Positions 16,710 to 25,439 are shown, numbered from the stretch's first letter. The stretch: DNA of 64,000 bases from Nocardiopsis quinghaiensis (GCF_008638365.1 NZ_VWVU01000001.1:186001-250000); one strand, 5' to 3'. Made by a program: numbers and translations. Notes: generated by a model from the letters alone, not told the origin.

Positions 16710-17720
16710 GTGGCGTACACACTCGCCGGAACGATGGACGGGGCGATGGCGTCGGCCAGTGACTCGCTGATCATCGCGATGATCGTCACCTACGCGGTGG
16801 CCCTGTTCCTCTTCGCCATGGAGGCCGCCTACGGACAGCGCACCAGGCTCAGGTCCGGCCGGCTCATGCCGGTCCGCGCCGGTGCCGACGGAGGCTCCGA
16901 AGCGGACGGCGCGGGAGACAGCGGCATCGAGGTGAACGTCCGCACCACCGAGGGCGAGGCGAAGGCCCCCCAGAGCGTGCTGGGCAGGATCGCCCTGGGC
17001 GTGACGGCGTTCGGGTTCCTCATGGGCGTGGCGCAGATCGTCAGCCGCGGCCTGGCCGCCGACCGGTGGCCGTGGGGCAACATGTTCGAGTTCATCGTGG
17101 CCCTGTGCCTGGTCGCGGTGGGCGGGCTGCTGTACGCGTCCTTCCGCTTCCAGGCCCGCTTCCTCGGCGCCTTCGTGCTGGTCCCGGTACTGATCCTGCT
17201 GGGCGTCGGCGTTCGGTGGCTGTACGTGGAACCGGGTCCGCTGATCCCGGCCCTGCACTCCTACTGGGTGCCCATCCACGTGACCGCGGCCATCATCGCG
17301 GGCGGCTCGTTCATGGTCTCGGGCACCGCCGGTGTCACCTACCTGGTCTCGCACCGTACCGAGGCCAGGCGCGCCCTGGGTGAGAAGGTCACCGGTATCG
17401 CAGGTCGCCTGCCCGGCCCGGAGCTGCTCGACCGCATCTCCCACCGGTTCATCCTCTTCGCCTTCCCGCTGTGGACCTTCGCCATCATCGCCGGTTCCAT
17501 CTGGGCCGACGAGGCCTGGGGCCGCTTCTGGGGCTGGGACCCCAAGGAGGTCTGGTCGTTCATCTCCTGGGTGATCTACGCGGCCTACCTGCACGCCCGC
17601 GCCACCGGCGGCTGGCGCGGCCCCAAGGCGACCTGGATCAACGTGCTGGGCTTCCTGACCATCCTGTTCAACTTCTTCGCGGTGAACTACATGTTCAGCG
17701 GACTGCACTCCTACGCCTGA
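16710..17720 (+). CDS. ccsB: System II cytochrome c synthase subunit CcsB/ResC
   Basis: A 336-residue polytopic haem-handling protein, partner of ResB. The tryptophan-rich WWD-type motif is present as WGRFWGWDPKEVWSFISW, and likely haem-ligand histidines lie in SYWVPIHV and in the SHRF and LHSYA stretches. About eight hydrophobic segments are visible. The GTG start lies 3 nt after the resB stop. It closes the operon, which ends in a strong bidirectional hairpin. Confidence 0.94.
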   Translation: MAYTLAGTMDGAMASASDSLIIAMIVTYAVALFLFAMEAAYGQRTRLRSGRLMPVRAGADGGSEADGAGDSGIEVNVRTTEGEAKAPQSVLGRIALGVTAFGFLMGVAQIVSRGLAADRWPWGNMFEFIVALCLVAVGGLLYASFRFQARFLGAFVLVPVLILLGVGVRWLYVEPGPLIPALHSYWVPIHVTAAIIAGGSFMVSGTAGVTYLVSHRTEARRALGEKVTGIAGRLPGPELLDRISHRFILFAFPLWTFAIIAGSIWADEAWGRFWGWDPKEVWSFISWVIYAAYLHARATGGWRGPKATWINVLGFLTILFNFFAVNYMFSGLHSYA

Positions 17721-17760
17721 CCCCGGCTCCGCGGCCCGGGAGCGGAGACCGCGGACCGCT

Positions 17761-17798
17761 CGACGAGAGGGTCCCGCCACGGCCGGGCCCTCTCGTCG
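17761..17798. terminator. Bidirectional terminator between ccsB and lacI
   Basis: CGACGAGAGGG (17761-17771) pairs perfectly with CCCTCTCGTCG (17788-17798). It lies between two convergent genes and can serve both. Confidence 0.8.
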
Positions 17799-17812
17799 TG
17801 TGCGGAGTGCCC

Positions 17813-18787
17813 TCAGCCCGCCGGGGGCGCGGTGGATCCGCGCACCACCAGGCTGGTGTCCAGGGTGACCGTGCCGGGGGCGTCCTCGCTGGTGATGCGG
17901 TGCAGCAGGAGGTCGATGGCGGCGCGTCCGGCCGCGGCGGTGGGCATGTCGATCGTGGTGAGGTCGCAGTGGCGGGCGGTGTGGGTGTTGTCCACGCCGA
18001 CGACGCTGAGGCCGTCGGGGACCGCCAGGCCGCGGCCTCGGAGCTCCTGTACGAGGCCGAGGGCGACCAGGTCGTTGTAGGCGAGGACCGCGGTGGCCCC
18101 GCTGGCGAGTACGTCGGGGGCGGCACCGGCCCCACCCCCCTCGGTGGGCTGGTTGGGGCCCAGACGGTGCAGGCGCAGTCCGTGGTACTCGGCGGCGTCG
18201 GTGGCCGCCCGTTCCAGGCGCTGGTTGGTCCAGGAGGCCCGGGGGCCGGTGAGCAGGGCGATCTCGCGGTGGCCGAGGGAGGCGAGGTGTTCCAGGGCCT
18301 GCCGGGTGCCCGAGGCCACGTCCATGAGGACGGCGGGCAGGTTCGTGATCCGGCGGTTGACGACGACGAAGGGCACGTCGGCGCTGAGCTCGGTGATCAG
18401 GCGGTTGCCCAGGCGCGGGGCGACCAGCAGGGCGCCGTCGACCTGGGTGGCCATGGAACGGATCAGCTCCTCCTCCGCGCGGACCTGTTCGTCGGTGTCG
18501 GCGACGAACACGTGGTGGTCGCTTCTGCGCGCGTGTGCCTGGGCGGCCTTGATGAGGGGCGGGAAGAAGGGGTTGGCGATGTCGGCGACGATCAGGCCCA
18601 GGTTGCCGGTACGGCGGGTGGACAGGGCGCGGGCGGCCCGGTTGGGGCGGTAGCCCAGGGAGTCGGCCGCGGCGATGACGCGGGCGCGCGTCTGGGAGTT
18701 GACCAGGTGCGCGGCGGAGAAGGCCCGGGAGACGGTGGAGACGTGGACGCCGCTCGCGTGGGCGACGTCCCTGATGGTCACGGCCAC
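17813..18787 (-). CDS. LacI-family transcriptional regulator next to pectate lyase
   Basis: A 324-residue LacI/GalR repressor. The N-terminal HTH (TIRDVAHASGVHVSTVSRAF) is followed by the hinge helix region around NRAARALSTRRTGNLGLIV and a two-lobe periplasmic-binding-like sensor domain (NPFFPPLI, VNRRI, GHREIALLTG, AYNDLVALG, VVGVDNT). It is divergent from the pectate lyase gene. Two LacI-type palindromes sit in the shared 186-bp gap, one near each gene, so it probably controls itself and the lyase. The inducer is likely a pectin-derived sugar, by context only. Confidence 0.93.
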   Translation of the reverse strand: MAVTIRDVAHASGVHVSTVSRAFSAAHLVNSQTRARVIAAADSLGYRPNRAARALSTRRTGNLGLIVADIANPFFPPLIKAAQAHARRSDHHVFVADTDEQVRAEEELIRSMATQVDGALLVAPRLGNRLITELSADVPFVVVNRRITNLPAVLMDVASGTRQALEHLASLGHREIALLTGPRASWTNQRLERAATDAAEYHGLRLHRLGPNQPTEGGGAGAAPDVLASGATAVLAYNDLVALGLVQELRGRGLAVPDGLSVVGVDNTHTARHCDLTTIDMPTAAAGRAAIDLLLHRITSEDAPGTVTLDTSLVVRGSTAPPAG

Positions 18788-18827
18788 CCGTGGCCTCCTT
18801 CGCGTTGGTATGGAGAGAGACTAACGG

Positions 18828-18837
18828 CAACCGGTTG
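18828..18837. promoter_or_regulatory. LacI-type operator near the lacI start
   Basis: CAACCGGTTG is a perfect 10-bp palindrome with a central CG step, as in LacI/GalR operators. It lies 41 bp upstream of the regulator start, fitting autoregulation. Confidence 0.55.
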
Positions 18838-18904
18838 TGGCCCGCTACTGGGTGGTTTGTTGTTTGGTGCCTGCTTTTCCCTGCTTTTCCCGGATGGGAG
18901 GGGG

Positions 18905-18934
18905 TTGACGCAGATCGGTGCGGTGGGAGATGTT
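18905..18934 (+). promoter_or_regulatory. Probable promoter of the pectate lyase gene
   Basis: TTGACG (18905-18910) is a good -35. An 18-bp spacer leads to GATGTT (18929-18934) as a weak -10. The LacI-type palindrome follows at +1. Confidence 0.5.
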
Positions 18935-18937
18935 CAT

Positions 18938-18951
18938 GCAACCGTTTGCAG
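18938..18951. promoter_or_regulatory. LacI-type operator in front of pectate lyase
   Basis: TGCAACCGTTTGCA is palindromic except for its innermost variable positions (TGCAA.CG.TTGCA). It starts a few bases after the putative -10 and ends 22 bp before the ATG. That is a position where a bound repressor would block transcription. Confidence 0.65.
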
Positions 18952-18973
18952 TCTCCCCCTGAGGAGCAGGACC

Positions 18974-20257
18974 ATGAGAAGGCTCGTACTTCCTCTGAGC
19001 GCGGCGCTGGTGCTGACCGCCGTGACCCCCGCCCAGGCGGCGCCCGACCCCGGCAGGCAGGTCCTGTCCGAGGGCGACGGCTGGGGCTCGGCCGGTGCCG
19101 GGACCACGGGAGGGTCGCGGGCCTCCTCCGGGAACGTCTTCCGCGTCTCCACGGCGCAGGAGTTCCGTGAGGCGGTGAGCGGCGACGAGCCGAAGATCGT
19201 CCACGTCGAGGGCACGGTCGACGCCAACTCGGCGCCGGACGGCACGCCCCTGTCGTGCGAGGACTACGCGGTGGACGGCTACACGCTGGAGGACTACCTG
19301 GCCACGTACGACCCCGAGGTATGGGGCTGGGAGGATCCGAGCGGACCGCTGGAGGAGGCCCGGGAGGCGTCGGCCGACGTACAGGCCGAGCGGGTCAGGG
19401 TGAACGTCGGCGCCAACACGACCGTGGTGGGCGCCGGAGACGACGCCGAGATCACCGGGATGAGCCTGCGGGTCAACAACGTTGACAACGTCATCCTGCG
19501 CAACCTCACCTTCTCCGACACGCACGACTGCTTCCCCGGCTGGGACCCGGGTGACGGCGGCAGCGGCAACTGGAACTCCGAGTACGACCAGATGGAGGTC
19601 TCGGGCTCCACGAACGTGTGGATCGACCACAACACGTTCGACGACGGCGACAACCCGGGCTCGGAACTGCCGGAGTACTTCGGGCGCAAGTACGAGGTGC
19701 ACGACGGACTGCTCGACATCGTGCGGGCGAGTGACCTGGTGACGGTGTCGTACAACCACTTCGACGGCCGCGACAAGGCCATCCTGGTGGGCAACAGCGA
19801 CGGCCGGACCACCGACCGCGGGCACCTGCGGGTCACCTGGCACCACAACCACTTCGACGGGTTGGGCCAGCGCGCCCCGCGGGTGCGCTACGGACAGGTG
19901 CACGTCTACAACAACCACTACACGGTGGCCACCGACATGTACCAGTACAGCCTGGGAGTGGGCTTCGAGTCGCAGCTGTACGCGGAGAACAACCTGTTCG
20001 ACATGCGTGACGGCATCGGCGCCGAGGAGATCATCGGCAACTGGGGCGGCACAGACATCGTGGAGCACGGCAACGCGCTGATGCGTGACGGCCGCGGACG
20101 CCTCACCGGTGTCGACCTGGTCGAGGCCTTCAACGAGGCCAACCCGGACCGGGTACTGGGCACCGGGCGGACCTGGACGCCGGAGTTCTCCACGCGCGTG
20201 GAGCCGGTGCACGCGATCCGCGGACTGCCGCGCGAGGTGGGCGCCGGACGGCTCTGA
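18974..20257 (+). CDS. Secreted pectate lyase, polysaccharide lyase family 1
   Basis: A 427-residue secreted beta-helix enzyme that cleaves polygalacturonate by beta-elimination with Ca2+. The signal peptide ends at AQA (residue 22). Family motifs are NTTVVGAG, the Ca-binding EYDQMEV and GLLDIVRAS stretches, VWIDHNTF (216-222), and QRAPRVRYG with the catalytic Arg at about 300-305. Many NNH/NHF turns mark the parallel beta-helix. The C-terminus ends soon after the helix, so there is no carbohydrate-binding module. It is preceded by a LacI-type operator and followed by a very strong terminator. Its neighbours hold no transporter for the products. Confidence 0.95.
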   Translation: MRRLVLPLSAALVLTAVTPAQAAPDPGRQVLSEGDGWGSAGAGTTGGSRASSGNVFRVSTAQEFREAVSGDEPKIVHVEGTVDANSAPDGTPLSCEDYAVDGYTLEDYLATYDPEVWGWEDPSGPLEEAREASADVQAERVRVNVGANTTVVGAGDDAEITGMSLRVNNVDNVILRNLTFSDTHDCFPGWDPGDGGSGNWNSEYDQMEVSGSTNVWIDHNTFDDGDNPGSELPEYFGRKYEVHDGLLDIVRASDLVTVSYNHFDGRDKAILVGNSDGRTTDRGHLRVTWHHNHFDGLGQRAPRVRYGQVHVYNNHYTVATDMYQYSLGVGFESQLYAENNLFDMRDGIGAEEIIGNWGGTDIVEHGNALMRDGRGRLTGVDLVEAFNEANPDRVLGTGRTWTPEFSTRVEPVHAIRGLPREVGAGRL

Positions 20258-20277
20258 GGCGGGTCGGCGGGGAAGGA

Positions 20278-20322
20278 CGACGGTGGGGCCGCGCCCCTTC
20301 TCGGGCGCGGCCCCACCGTCGT
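20278..20322. terminator. Strong bidirectional terminator after pectate lyase
   Basis: A stem of about 18 bp: CGACGGTGGGGCCGCGCCC (20278-20296) pairs with GGGCGCGGCCCCACCGTCG (20303-20321). It lies between the pectate lyase gene and the convergent PLDc_N gene. Confidence 0.85.
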
Positions 20323-20344
20323 GTCGTCAGCGTGCCGGACGCGG

Positions 20345-20701
20345 TCACTCGTCCGGATCGATACGCCGGTCGAGGCGTCTCAGGAACTCGGGGTCGTCGT
20401 CCGGGCCGAGCGGATGCGAGCTCTCCGAGGGCTTGGCGAAGTCGGACGGGTCGAGGTCGTCGGTCGAGGAGGCGTCCCGAGCCGGAGCGGACGCGGACCC
20501 CTCGACGGCGGCCGTCTCGCTCGGACGGCCGAGGAAGAGCCACAGGATCGAGCCGACGGGCATGAACAGCACGATGACGACCACCCAGAGGATCTTCGGC
20601 AGATTGCGCACCTCATGGGAAGGGGTGGTGAGCGCGTCGAAGAACGCGTACACCCAGAGAACGATCGATACGAGAGTGATCAGGCCACCAAGCCACACCA
20701 T
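20345..20701 (-). CDS. Small membrane protein with PLDc_N domain
   Basis: A 118-residue protein with two hydrophobic segments (about 3-22 and 38-58). It carries the phospholipase D-nuclease N-terminal pattern: WVYAFFDALTTP, LPKILWVVVIVLFMPVGSILWLFLGR. The acidic C-terminal half ends with DPEFLRRLDRRI and is likely cytoplasmic. The domain is membrane-spanning and has no known catalytic role by itself. It is convergent with the pectate lyase. Confidence 0.85.
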   Translation of the reverse strand: MVWLGGLITLVSIVLWVYAFFDALTTPSHEVRNLPKILWVVVIVLFMPVGSILWLFLGRPSETAAVEGSASAPARDASSTDDLDPSDFAKPSESSHPLGPDDDPEFLRRLDRRIDPDE

Positions 20702-20854
20702 GGTTCCAGCCTAACTCTTGCTGTCCACTCCTCACGGTCGGCACACCTGGCCGGGCTGCCTGCGGCCGCGCTCGGAGCACGGCCGGAGCGGCCAGGGTGC
20801 CGCCCCGCCTCCAGGAGTGCCGGCCCGGATCTCCTCCCAGGGTGACACCCGTTC

Positions 20855-21055
20855 TCAGGTGGCGCTCTCGCTCGGCTCCCCGAGGAGTAGGGCGCGCACC
20901 TCGGACTCGCGGAAGCGGCGGTGCCCGCCCGGAGTGCGGATGCTGCTGATCCGCCCGGAGGCGGCCCATCGTGTCACGGTCTTGGGATCAACCCGGAAGA
21001 GTGAGGCCACTTCCCCGGGGGTCAACAGGCGTTCGCTTGCTCGTTCCACCTTCAC
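20855..21055 (-). CDS. bldC: BldC-type developmental regulator
   Basis: A 66-residue MerR-like DNA-binding protein matching BldC of Streptomyces, which controls the timing of development. The HTH (LTPGEVASLFRVDPKTVTRW) is followed by the wing (SIRTPGGHRRFRESEVRALL). A GTG at 21055 is chosen because GGGGGAA lies just upstream and it gives the usual BldC length. It stands alone with about 420 bp of upstream DNA. Its presence supports a filamentous, differentiating host. Confidence 0.94.
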   Translation of the reverse strand: MKVERASERLLTPGEVASLFRVDPKTVTRWAASGRISSIRTPGGHRRFRESEVRALLLGEPSESAT

Positions 21056-21478
21056 GTTCCCCCAATCGTGCCCGCCTCGGACTGTGGGGGCGGCGGGCGT
21101 TTGATCCCCTAGTGTGCATGAGTTGGTCCGTTTCCTCCCTAGTTTTCGGAGAAATTGCGGTGTTGGGGGGAGGAGTACGGGATATGTGACCGGAACGTAA
21201 TGTTCGGGCCCTGCTGTCGGGATTGGAAACATCCCATGACTGTGTGAATCGAGCGCGCGTACGCCGCGACCACCTGTGCGGAGAGCGATACACCGCCCCG
21301 ATGCCCGTCGTGCCGGCCACGCCCTTAACCTGGAGATAAGAGCACGTGGGACGCCACCCGCCCGGCCCCGGTCGGGGCAGCGGAAAGCGCGGACCGCGGG
21401 CGCGGCCGGGCGTCCCGTGTCACCGATGGGCGTAGCGACCAATCTAGTCCAGGTAATCATCTGTTGTGAGGCTTTTGG
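21056..21478. other. Long intergenic region between divergent bldC and DUF4229 genes
   Basis: About 420 bp without a supported gene. It contains a small hairpin (GGGAT 21219-21223 with ATCCC further on) and AT-richer patches such as CTAGTTTTCGGAGAAATT that suit regulatory DNA for bldC. TAATCA at 21454-21459 may be the -10 of the DUF4229 gene. No known RNA class is recognised. Confidence 0.4.
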
Positions 21479-21856
21479 ATGCGTAGCTTGTTGACCTATA
21501 CCGCTGCCCGCCTGGGGTTGTTCGCGGTGGCCTTCGGAGTGGTCTACCTTTTCGGTGCCCGTTCGCTGGTCGCGATCATCCTTGCCTGGCTGATCAGCGG
21601 GCTGGCCTCCTACGTCCTGCTGTCCAAGCTGCGGGACCGGATCTCCGCCAACGCCGTGCGGCGGATCGAGAGCCGCCGCGACCGCCTGGCGGCCGCCGCC
21701 GCCCGGGAGGACGACCTTCCGGAGGAGCACGTCCGGGAGGCCGACGGGGCCCCCTCCGCCGAGGCGGACGCGAAGGACGCGGACGGCGACGCGAGTGCGG
21801 ACGGCGACGCGGAGAAGCGGGACACCGGCGCGCCGACGGCGGCCCGCGAGCCCTGA
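21479..21856 (+). CDS. DUF4229 family small membrane protein
   Basis: A 125-residue protein of the actinobacterial DUF4229 type. Two hydrophobic segments (about 11-28 and 30-48) are joined tightly. RDRISANAVRRIESRRDRL and a long Asp/Glu/Ala-rich tail follow. GAGG precedes the ATG. In other actinobacteria members of this family lie near menaquinone genes; here menG is about 8 kb away. The function is unknown. Confidence 0.8.
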   Translation: MRSLLTYTAARLGLFAVAFGVVYLFGARSLVAIILAWLISGLASYVLLSKLRDRISANAVRRIESRRDRLAAAAAREDDLPEEHVREADGAPSAEADAKDADGDASADGDAEKRDTGAPTAAREP

Positions 21857-21878
21857 CCGGACACGCCCCCGGACCGCC

Positions 21879-23135
21879 TCACCCGGGGGTCCCCGCCCGA
21901 CCGGAGCCGGGGTCGGGCTCGGGTGCGTCGAGCCCGTCGACCGCACGGCCGACCAGCGGGGCCAGGACCGAGACCAGGTAGAGGGCCGCGCACGCCACCA
22001 GGACGGGTGCCGCTCCCGTCAGGCCCAGTGCCACGCCCACCAGGGGAGCGCCGAGCGGCGCAGCCACGCGGGTCAGCGCGCCGACCATCGCGGTCCCCCG
22101 CCCCACGACGTGGCGGGGCAGGCGCTCGAAGAGGACCACTCCCAGGATCGGGTTGAGCACGCCGCCGCCGGGGCCGCACAGTCCCCACACGACCAGGACC
22201 GCCCACAGCGGCACGTCCAGCGCCAGCACCAGCAGACGGGGCGGTCCGGCGACCACCAGGCCCGCGAGGAACACCGCCCGCCGGGGCAGCAGGTGCCCGG
22301 CCACCGTGGCCACGAGCGAGCCGGCCACGGACGCCGCGCCCATCACACCGCCCATCACACCGCCCATGAGACCGACGACCGCCGGGCCCATGCCGTTCGA
22401 GTGCGCCCACACCGGTAGCAGCACCGACGTCACGGACATGTCGATCATGTTGGTGACCGCGAGCATGACCACCAGCGCGCGCAGGGTGGCGTCGGCCCAG
22501 ATCACCCTCCATCCGGTGTGCAGCCGGGCCAGGTAGCCCGCCCCGGCCTCGGGGTCCGACTCCGGCGCGGGACGGTCCCGGGGCCGGGTGGCGGCCAGCG
22601 TCGCCGCCGCCGCGATCAGCAGGACGGCGTTCGCGTACAGGGCCGGAAGCGGTCCGGCCAGGGACACGAACCCGCCCGCGACGACCGGGCCGACGGTCGT
22701 GGAGAGCCGGTCCACGGTGCCGGTGAGTCCGGTGACCCGCTCGATACGGGTGCCGGTGCGCTCGGCGACGGCCGGTGCCATGGACACCTTGGCGGCCTCC
22801 GCGGGGCCGGTGGCCAGGCCGGTCACGGTCACCAGCGCCAGGAGCACGGGAAAGGGGAGCAGCCCGGCGGAGTGCAGCAGCGGGACACAGGCCACCGCGC
22901 CGGCGGCGACGAGGTCGGTGCGCACGCTCACCGCGCGCTGGCCGACCCGGTCGAGCAGGGGGCCGCCGAACAGCCGCGCCAGGGTGTAGGAACCGATCTC
23001 GCAGAAGGCCACCAGCCCCGTGGACACCGAGCTGCCGGTGCTCTCCAGCACGAACCAGGGAATGGCGATCATCGCCATCCGGGTGGCGGTGCAGCAGAGC
23101 GCCTGGGCCGCGACCAGGCCCGCGACGCCCCTCAC
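21879..23135 (-). CDS. Major facilitator superfamily exporter
   Basis: A 418-residue MFS protein with about twelve hydrophobic segments and the usual cytoplasmic central loop (RPRDRPAPESDPEAG). The loop after TM2 reads GGPLLDRVGQRAV, a variant of the MFS G-x-L-x-D-R-x-G-R motif. It resembles drug/metabolite efflux members. The ATG overlaps the stop of the upstream ArsR-type fragment (ATGA), so it was built as the second gene of a regulator-exporter operon. With the regulator beheaded, its control may have changed. Confidence 0.88.
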   Translation of the reverse strand: MRGVAGLVAAQALCCTATRMAMIAIPWFVLESTGSSVSTGLVAFCEIGSYTLARLFGGPLLDRVGQRAVSVRTDLVAAGAVACVPLLHSAGLLPFPVLLALVTVTGLATGPAEAAKVSMAPAVAERTGTRIERVTGLTGTVDRLSTTVGPVVAGGFVSLAGPLPALYANAVLLIAAAATLAATRPRDRPAPESDPEAGAGYLARLHTGWRVIWADATLRALVVMLAVTNMIDMSVTSVLLPVWAHSNGMGPAVVGLMGGVMGGVMGAASVAGSLVATVAGHLLPRRAVFLAGLVVAGPPRLLVLALDVPLWAVLVVWGLCGPGGGVLNPILGVVLFERLPRHVVGRGTAMVGALTRVAAPLGAPLVGVALGLTGAAPVLVACAALYLVSVLAPLVGRAVDGLDAPEPDPGSGRAGTPG

Positions 23136-23491
23136 GTCCCCGTCCCTCCGCCGGACTCCTCGTCGGTGCCCCGGTCCTCCGGGTCGGGGAAGGCGGCGAA
23201 CTGGACGTGTACCGGGCGGCTCCCGGGAGCGCCGCTCTCACGCGCGTAGCGGTCGAAGAGCGCGCGGACCTCCTCGCGGAAGGCGGCGAGCTCCTCCAGC
23301 GTGAGCTCGGTGCGCCGCCCGGACATGACCTGGGCCTCGCGCCAGCCCTCGGGCTGGGCCGCCCACACGTTGACGGCCGCGGCCAGCCTCTCGCTCCAGC
23401 TGACGGCCAGTGCCATGCGCACGGCGGTGCTCAGCTCGGGTTCTTCGGTGTCCAGGTGCTCGGGGAAGCGGAAGCCCTCGTGCCGGGCGCG
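23132..23491 (-). pseudogene. ArsR-type regulator lacking its DNA-binding half
   Basis: About 119 residues match the C-terminal half of ArsR-like regulators that sit before MFS exporters: FRFPEHLDTEEPEL, RLAAAVNVWAAQPEGWREAQ, LTLEELAAFREEVRALFDRY, RPVHVQFAAFP. The winged-helix half is absent. There is no ATG or GTG start at the 5' end, and the frame runs back into the coding region of the beta-propeller gene, whose stop is 3 nt away. The stop still overlaps the MFS start. It is a remnant of a regulator trimmed by deletion or insertion. Confidence 0.7.
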
Positions 23492-23493
23492 GG

Positions 23494-24783
23494 TCAGGAG
23501 AGCGGGAACATCCCCAGGCGGGCGTGGTACTCGTCGGCCAGGCGCTCGGTGTCGCTGCCCACGTACAGCCCGTCGGAGGTGGCGTGCAGGGCCTCCACGC
23601 CGTGCCCGCGCGCGCGACCGGGGTTCCAGGCCAGGGCCTTCCCGGTCCCCGGGTCCACCGCCGCGATGCCCTCGCGGGCCACCGACCCGGGGCCGGGGTT
23701 GAGCGCGCCCTCGGGGTTGTCCATCCAGCGCTGGTGCCCGCCCACGTACACCGCCGACGAGGTGATCTCCACCGAGTACAGCGAGTCGCCGCCGGTCTTG
23801 TTGCTCCAGGTGGGCTCGGAGTCGGGGGTGTCGGTGTTCTCGAAGCGCGCCGCGGACTTGCACAGGCCCGGCTTGACCTCCGGCCCGCCCGCGGTCACCA
23901 CGGCGAAGTACGAGCCGTCGGGGGAGAAGTCCATCTGCCGCATGTAGGTCTGCATCAGCGAGTAGTCGCAGTCCGCCTCGTAGGCCGACGTGGACCACGG
24001 GGTGAGCGAGCCGTCGGCGGTGTCGATCATGGCGATCTGGTAGCGGTCCTCACCGTCCACCTTCGTGAACGTGCCGTTGACGACCAGCCGCCGCCCGTCC
24101 GGGCTCAGCGCCAACTCGTGGACCCTGAGGGAGCCCCGGCGCTGGTCGGACACGCGCGGCGCGAACCCCTCGTCGACCGAGCCCGTCCGCGCGTCGAGGC
24201 GGGCCAGCGCGGTGCGCTCCACACCGTTGACGCCGGAGAAACCGCCGCCCACGTACAGGTGCTCACCGTCGCTGGCGATGCGGTGGGCGGTGCCCCCGTC
24301 GAGGGAGGCGCGGAACCAGGGCGCCGACCGGCCGTCGCGCAGGGACAGGCGGGCCAGTCCCTGCGAGGCCCGGCCGTTGACGGAGCCGAACTCGCCGCCG
24401 ATGACCACCGTCCCGCCGGGTCCGGGGGCCAGTGAGACGACGGTGCCGTCCACGCTCGGGGAGAAGCCGCGGACGATCCGCCCGGTGCCGTGCTCGAACG
24501 CGAACAGGTTGTGGACGCTACGTGTGCGGCCGCCTCCGGCCTCGGCGACCTTCGAGAAGTCCCCGGCGGCGACGACGGTGTCGCCGATCCGCAGGATGTC
24601 CTTGACCGTCCCGTCCAGGACGTGCGGCGTCCAGTGCACGGGTTGCTCGCCGACCACGCGGGAGTGGTCCGCAGGGGGTGCCGCCGGCCCGGCCGGTGCC
24701 GCGGACGCGGCCGTCGCGGCTCCGACGGGGAGCAGGAGCATCGTGCCCATGGTCAGGGCGAGGAGCGGACGGCTGGGTTTCAC
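23494..24783 (-). CDS. Secreted beta-propeller protein
   Basis: A 429-residue exported protein of unknown function. The signal peptide spans about 1-28 (ATA-ASA). The rest is a series of four-strand blades with motifs such as VVAAGDF, VIGGEF, LYVGGGFSGVNG, LVVNGTF, YVGGH and LYVGSDT. This is the delta-60/DUF5122-like repeat style. Two to three cysteines (ADCDY, GLCKS) may form a disulfide. The protein ends complete at FPLS. It is probably a surface binding protein or lectin-like scaffold. Its 3' end abuts the truncated ArsR fragment. Confidence 0.82.
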   Translation of the reverse strand: MKPSRPLLALTMGTMLLLPVGAATAASAAPAGPAAPPADHSRVVGEQPVHWTPHVLDGTVKDILRIGDTVVAAGDFSKVAEAGGGRTRSVHNLFAFEHGTGRIVRGFSPSVDGTVVSLAPGPGGTVVIGGEFGSVNGRASQGLARLSLRDGRSAPWFRASLDGGTAHRIASDGEHLYVGGGFSGVNGVERTALARLDARTGSVDEGFAPRVSDQRRGSLRVHELALSPDGRRLVVNGTFTKVDGEDRYQIAMIDTADGSLTPWSTSAYEADCDYSLMQTYMRQMDFSPDGSYFAVVTAGGPEVKPGLCKSAARFENTDTPDSEPTWSNKTGGDSLYSVEITSSAVYVGGHQRWMDNPEGALNPGPGSVAREGIAAVDPGTGKALAWNPGRARGHGVEALHATSDGLYVGSDTERLADEYHARLGMFPLS

Positions 24784-25439
24784 GGAGGACTCTCCCTGTT
24801 CGTGCGGTCGTGCGGGCGCGCTGGAGAACGGGCCTGTTCGGGGCGTGACCGCATTCTTGCAAAGAGTCGCCGCATAATCACGTTGAGTAGCGGTCTGTGC
24901 CGTAACCGTTCGTGGCCCCTCCGCTGGGAAGGCCGGGGAGGCCGGGAACGCGGGGACGGGGGCCGGGCGGGATTTCCGGGCCGGGTCCGGGCCGGTCGTA
25001 TGCCGGATCCCGGCCCCGTGGAGGGTTCCGGGCCGCGAACGGTCCCGCTTCCGGGCGGGGCGCGGGTTCGGCGGGAGCCGGAGCGGTGGCCGGGGCGGAC
25101 ACGTGGCGGCGGACCCGGGTGGAGCGGCGACGGCGTCCGATGCCGCAGGAGTGGCGTCCGCGCGGGGGAGCGAAGGGGGCCATCAGCGGTCCGAGGGCAC
25201 GGCTGGGAAGGGCGGCGCTAAACTGGCGCATGCTGGCAATCCTCGTTGTCAAAGGGATGGAGTTGCTGGCCACGACCCCGGCCGGTATTCAGCCGTCGCG
25301 GGGTCCTCGCTTGAGTTGTGTGTTCGGAAAAGAGAGTAAGGGATGGAGGAGGCGGGGTGGAACGGTACTGGGAAGTAATGTGGGGCGGGAATAAAAACGG
25401 CCGACCGGAATGCCGGGCGGCCGTTGTTCTGTCCCGTTT
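24784..25439. other. Intergenic region, no confident gene
   Basis: A GC-rich stretch of 656 bp. Its left end holds the promoter of the beta-propeller gene. A possible 54-codon frame starts at 25230 right after a TAAACT element (see findings). The right end holds the terminator of the DUF397 gene. No RNA gene is recognised. Confidence 0.4.
25396..25425. terminator. Terminator of the XRE-DUF397 unit
   Basis: AACGGCC (25396-25402) pairs with GGCCGTT (25419-25425), and CCGG pairs with CCGG inside. On the minus strand, the direction of the DUF397 gene, the hairpin is followed by TTTTAT, so it looks like a true intrinsic terminator. Confidence 0.75.

Noticed and set aside
14832..18941. A 1369-codon open frame on the minus strand.
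   Set aside because: It is antisense to the ccs operon and lacI, has Gly/His/Gln/Arg-rich composition, and no domain.
21120..21320. Possible small RNA or ECF-sigma promoter between bldC and the DUF4229 gene (GGAAC word).
   Set aside because: No matching -10 of the ECF type lies at the right distance, and no known RNA fold was recognised.
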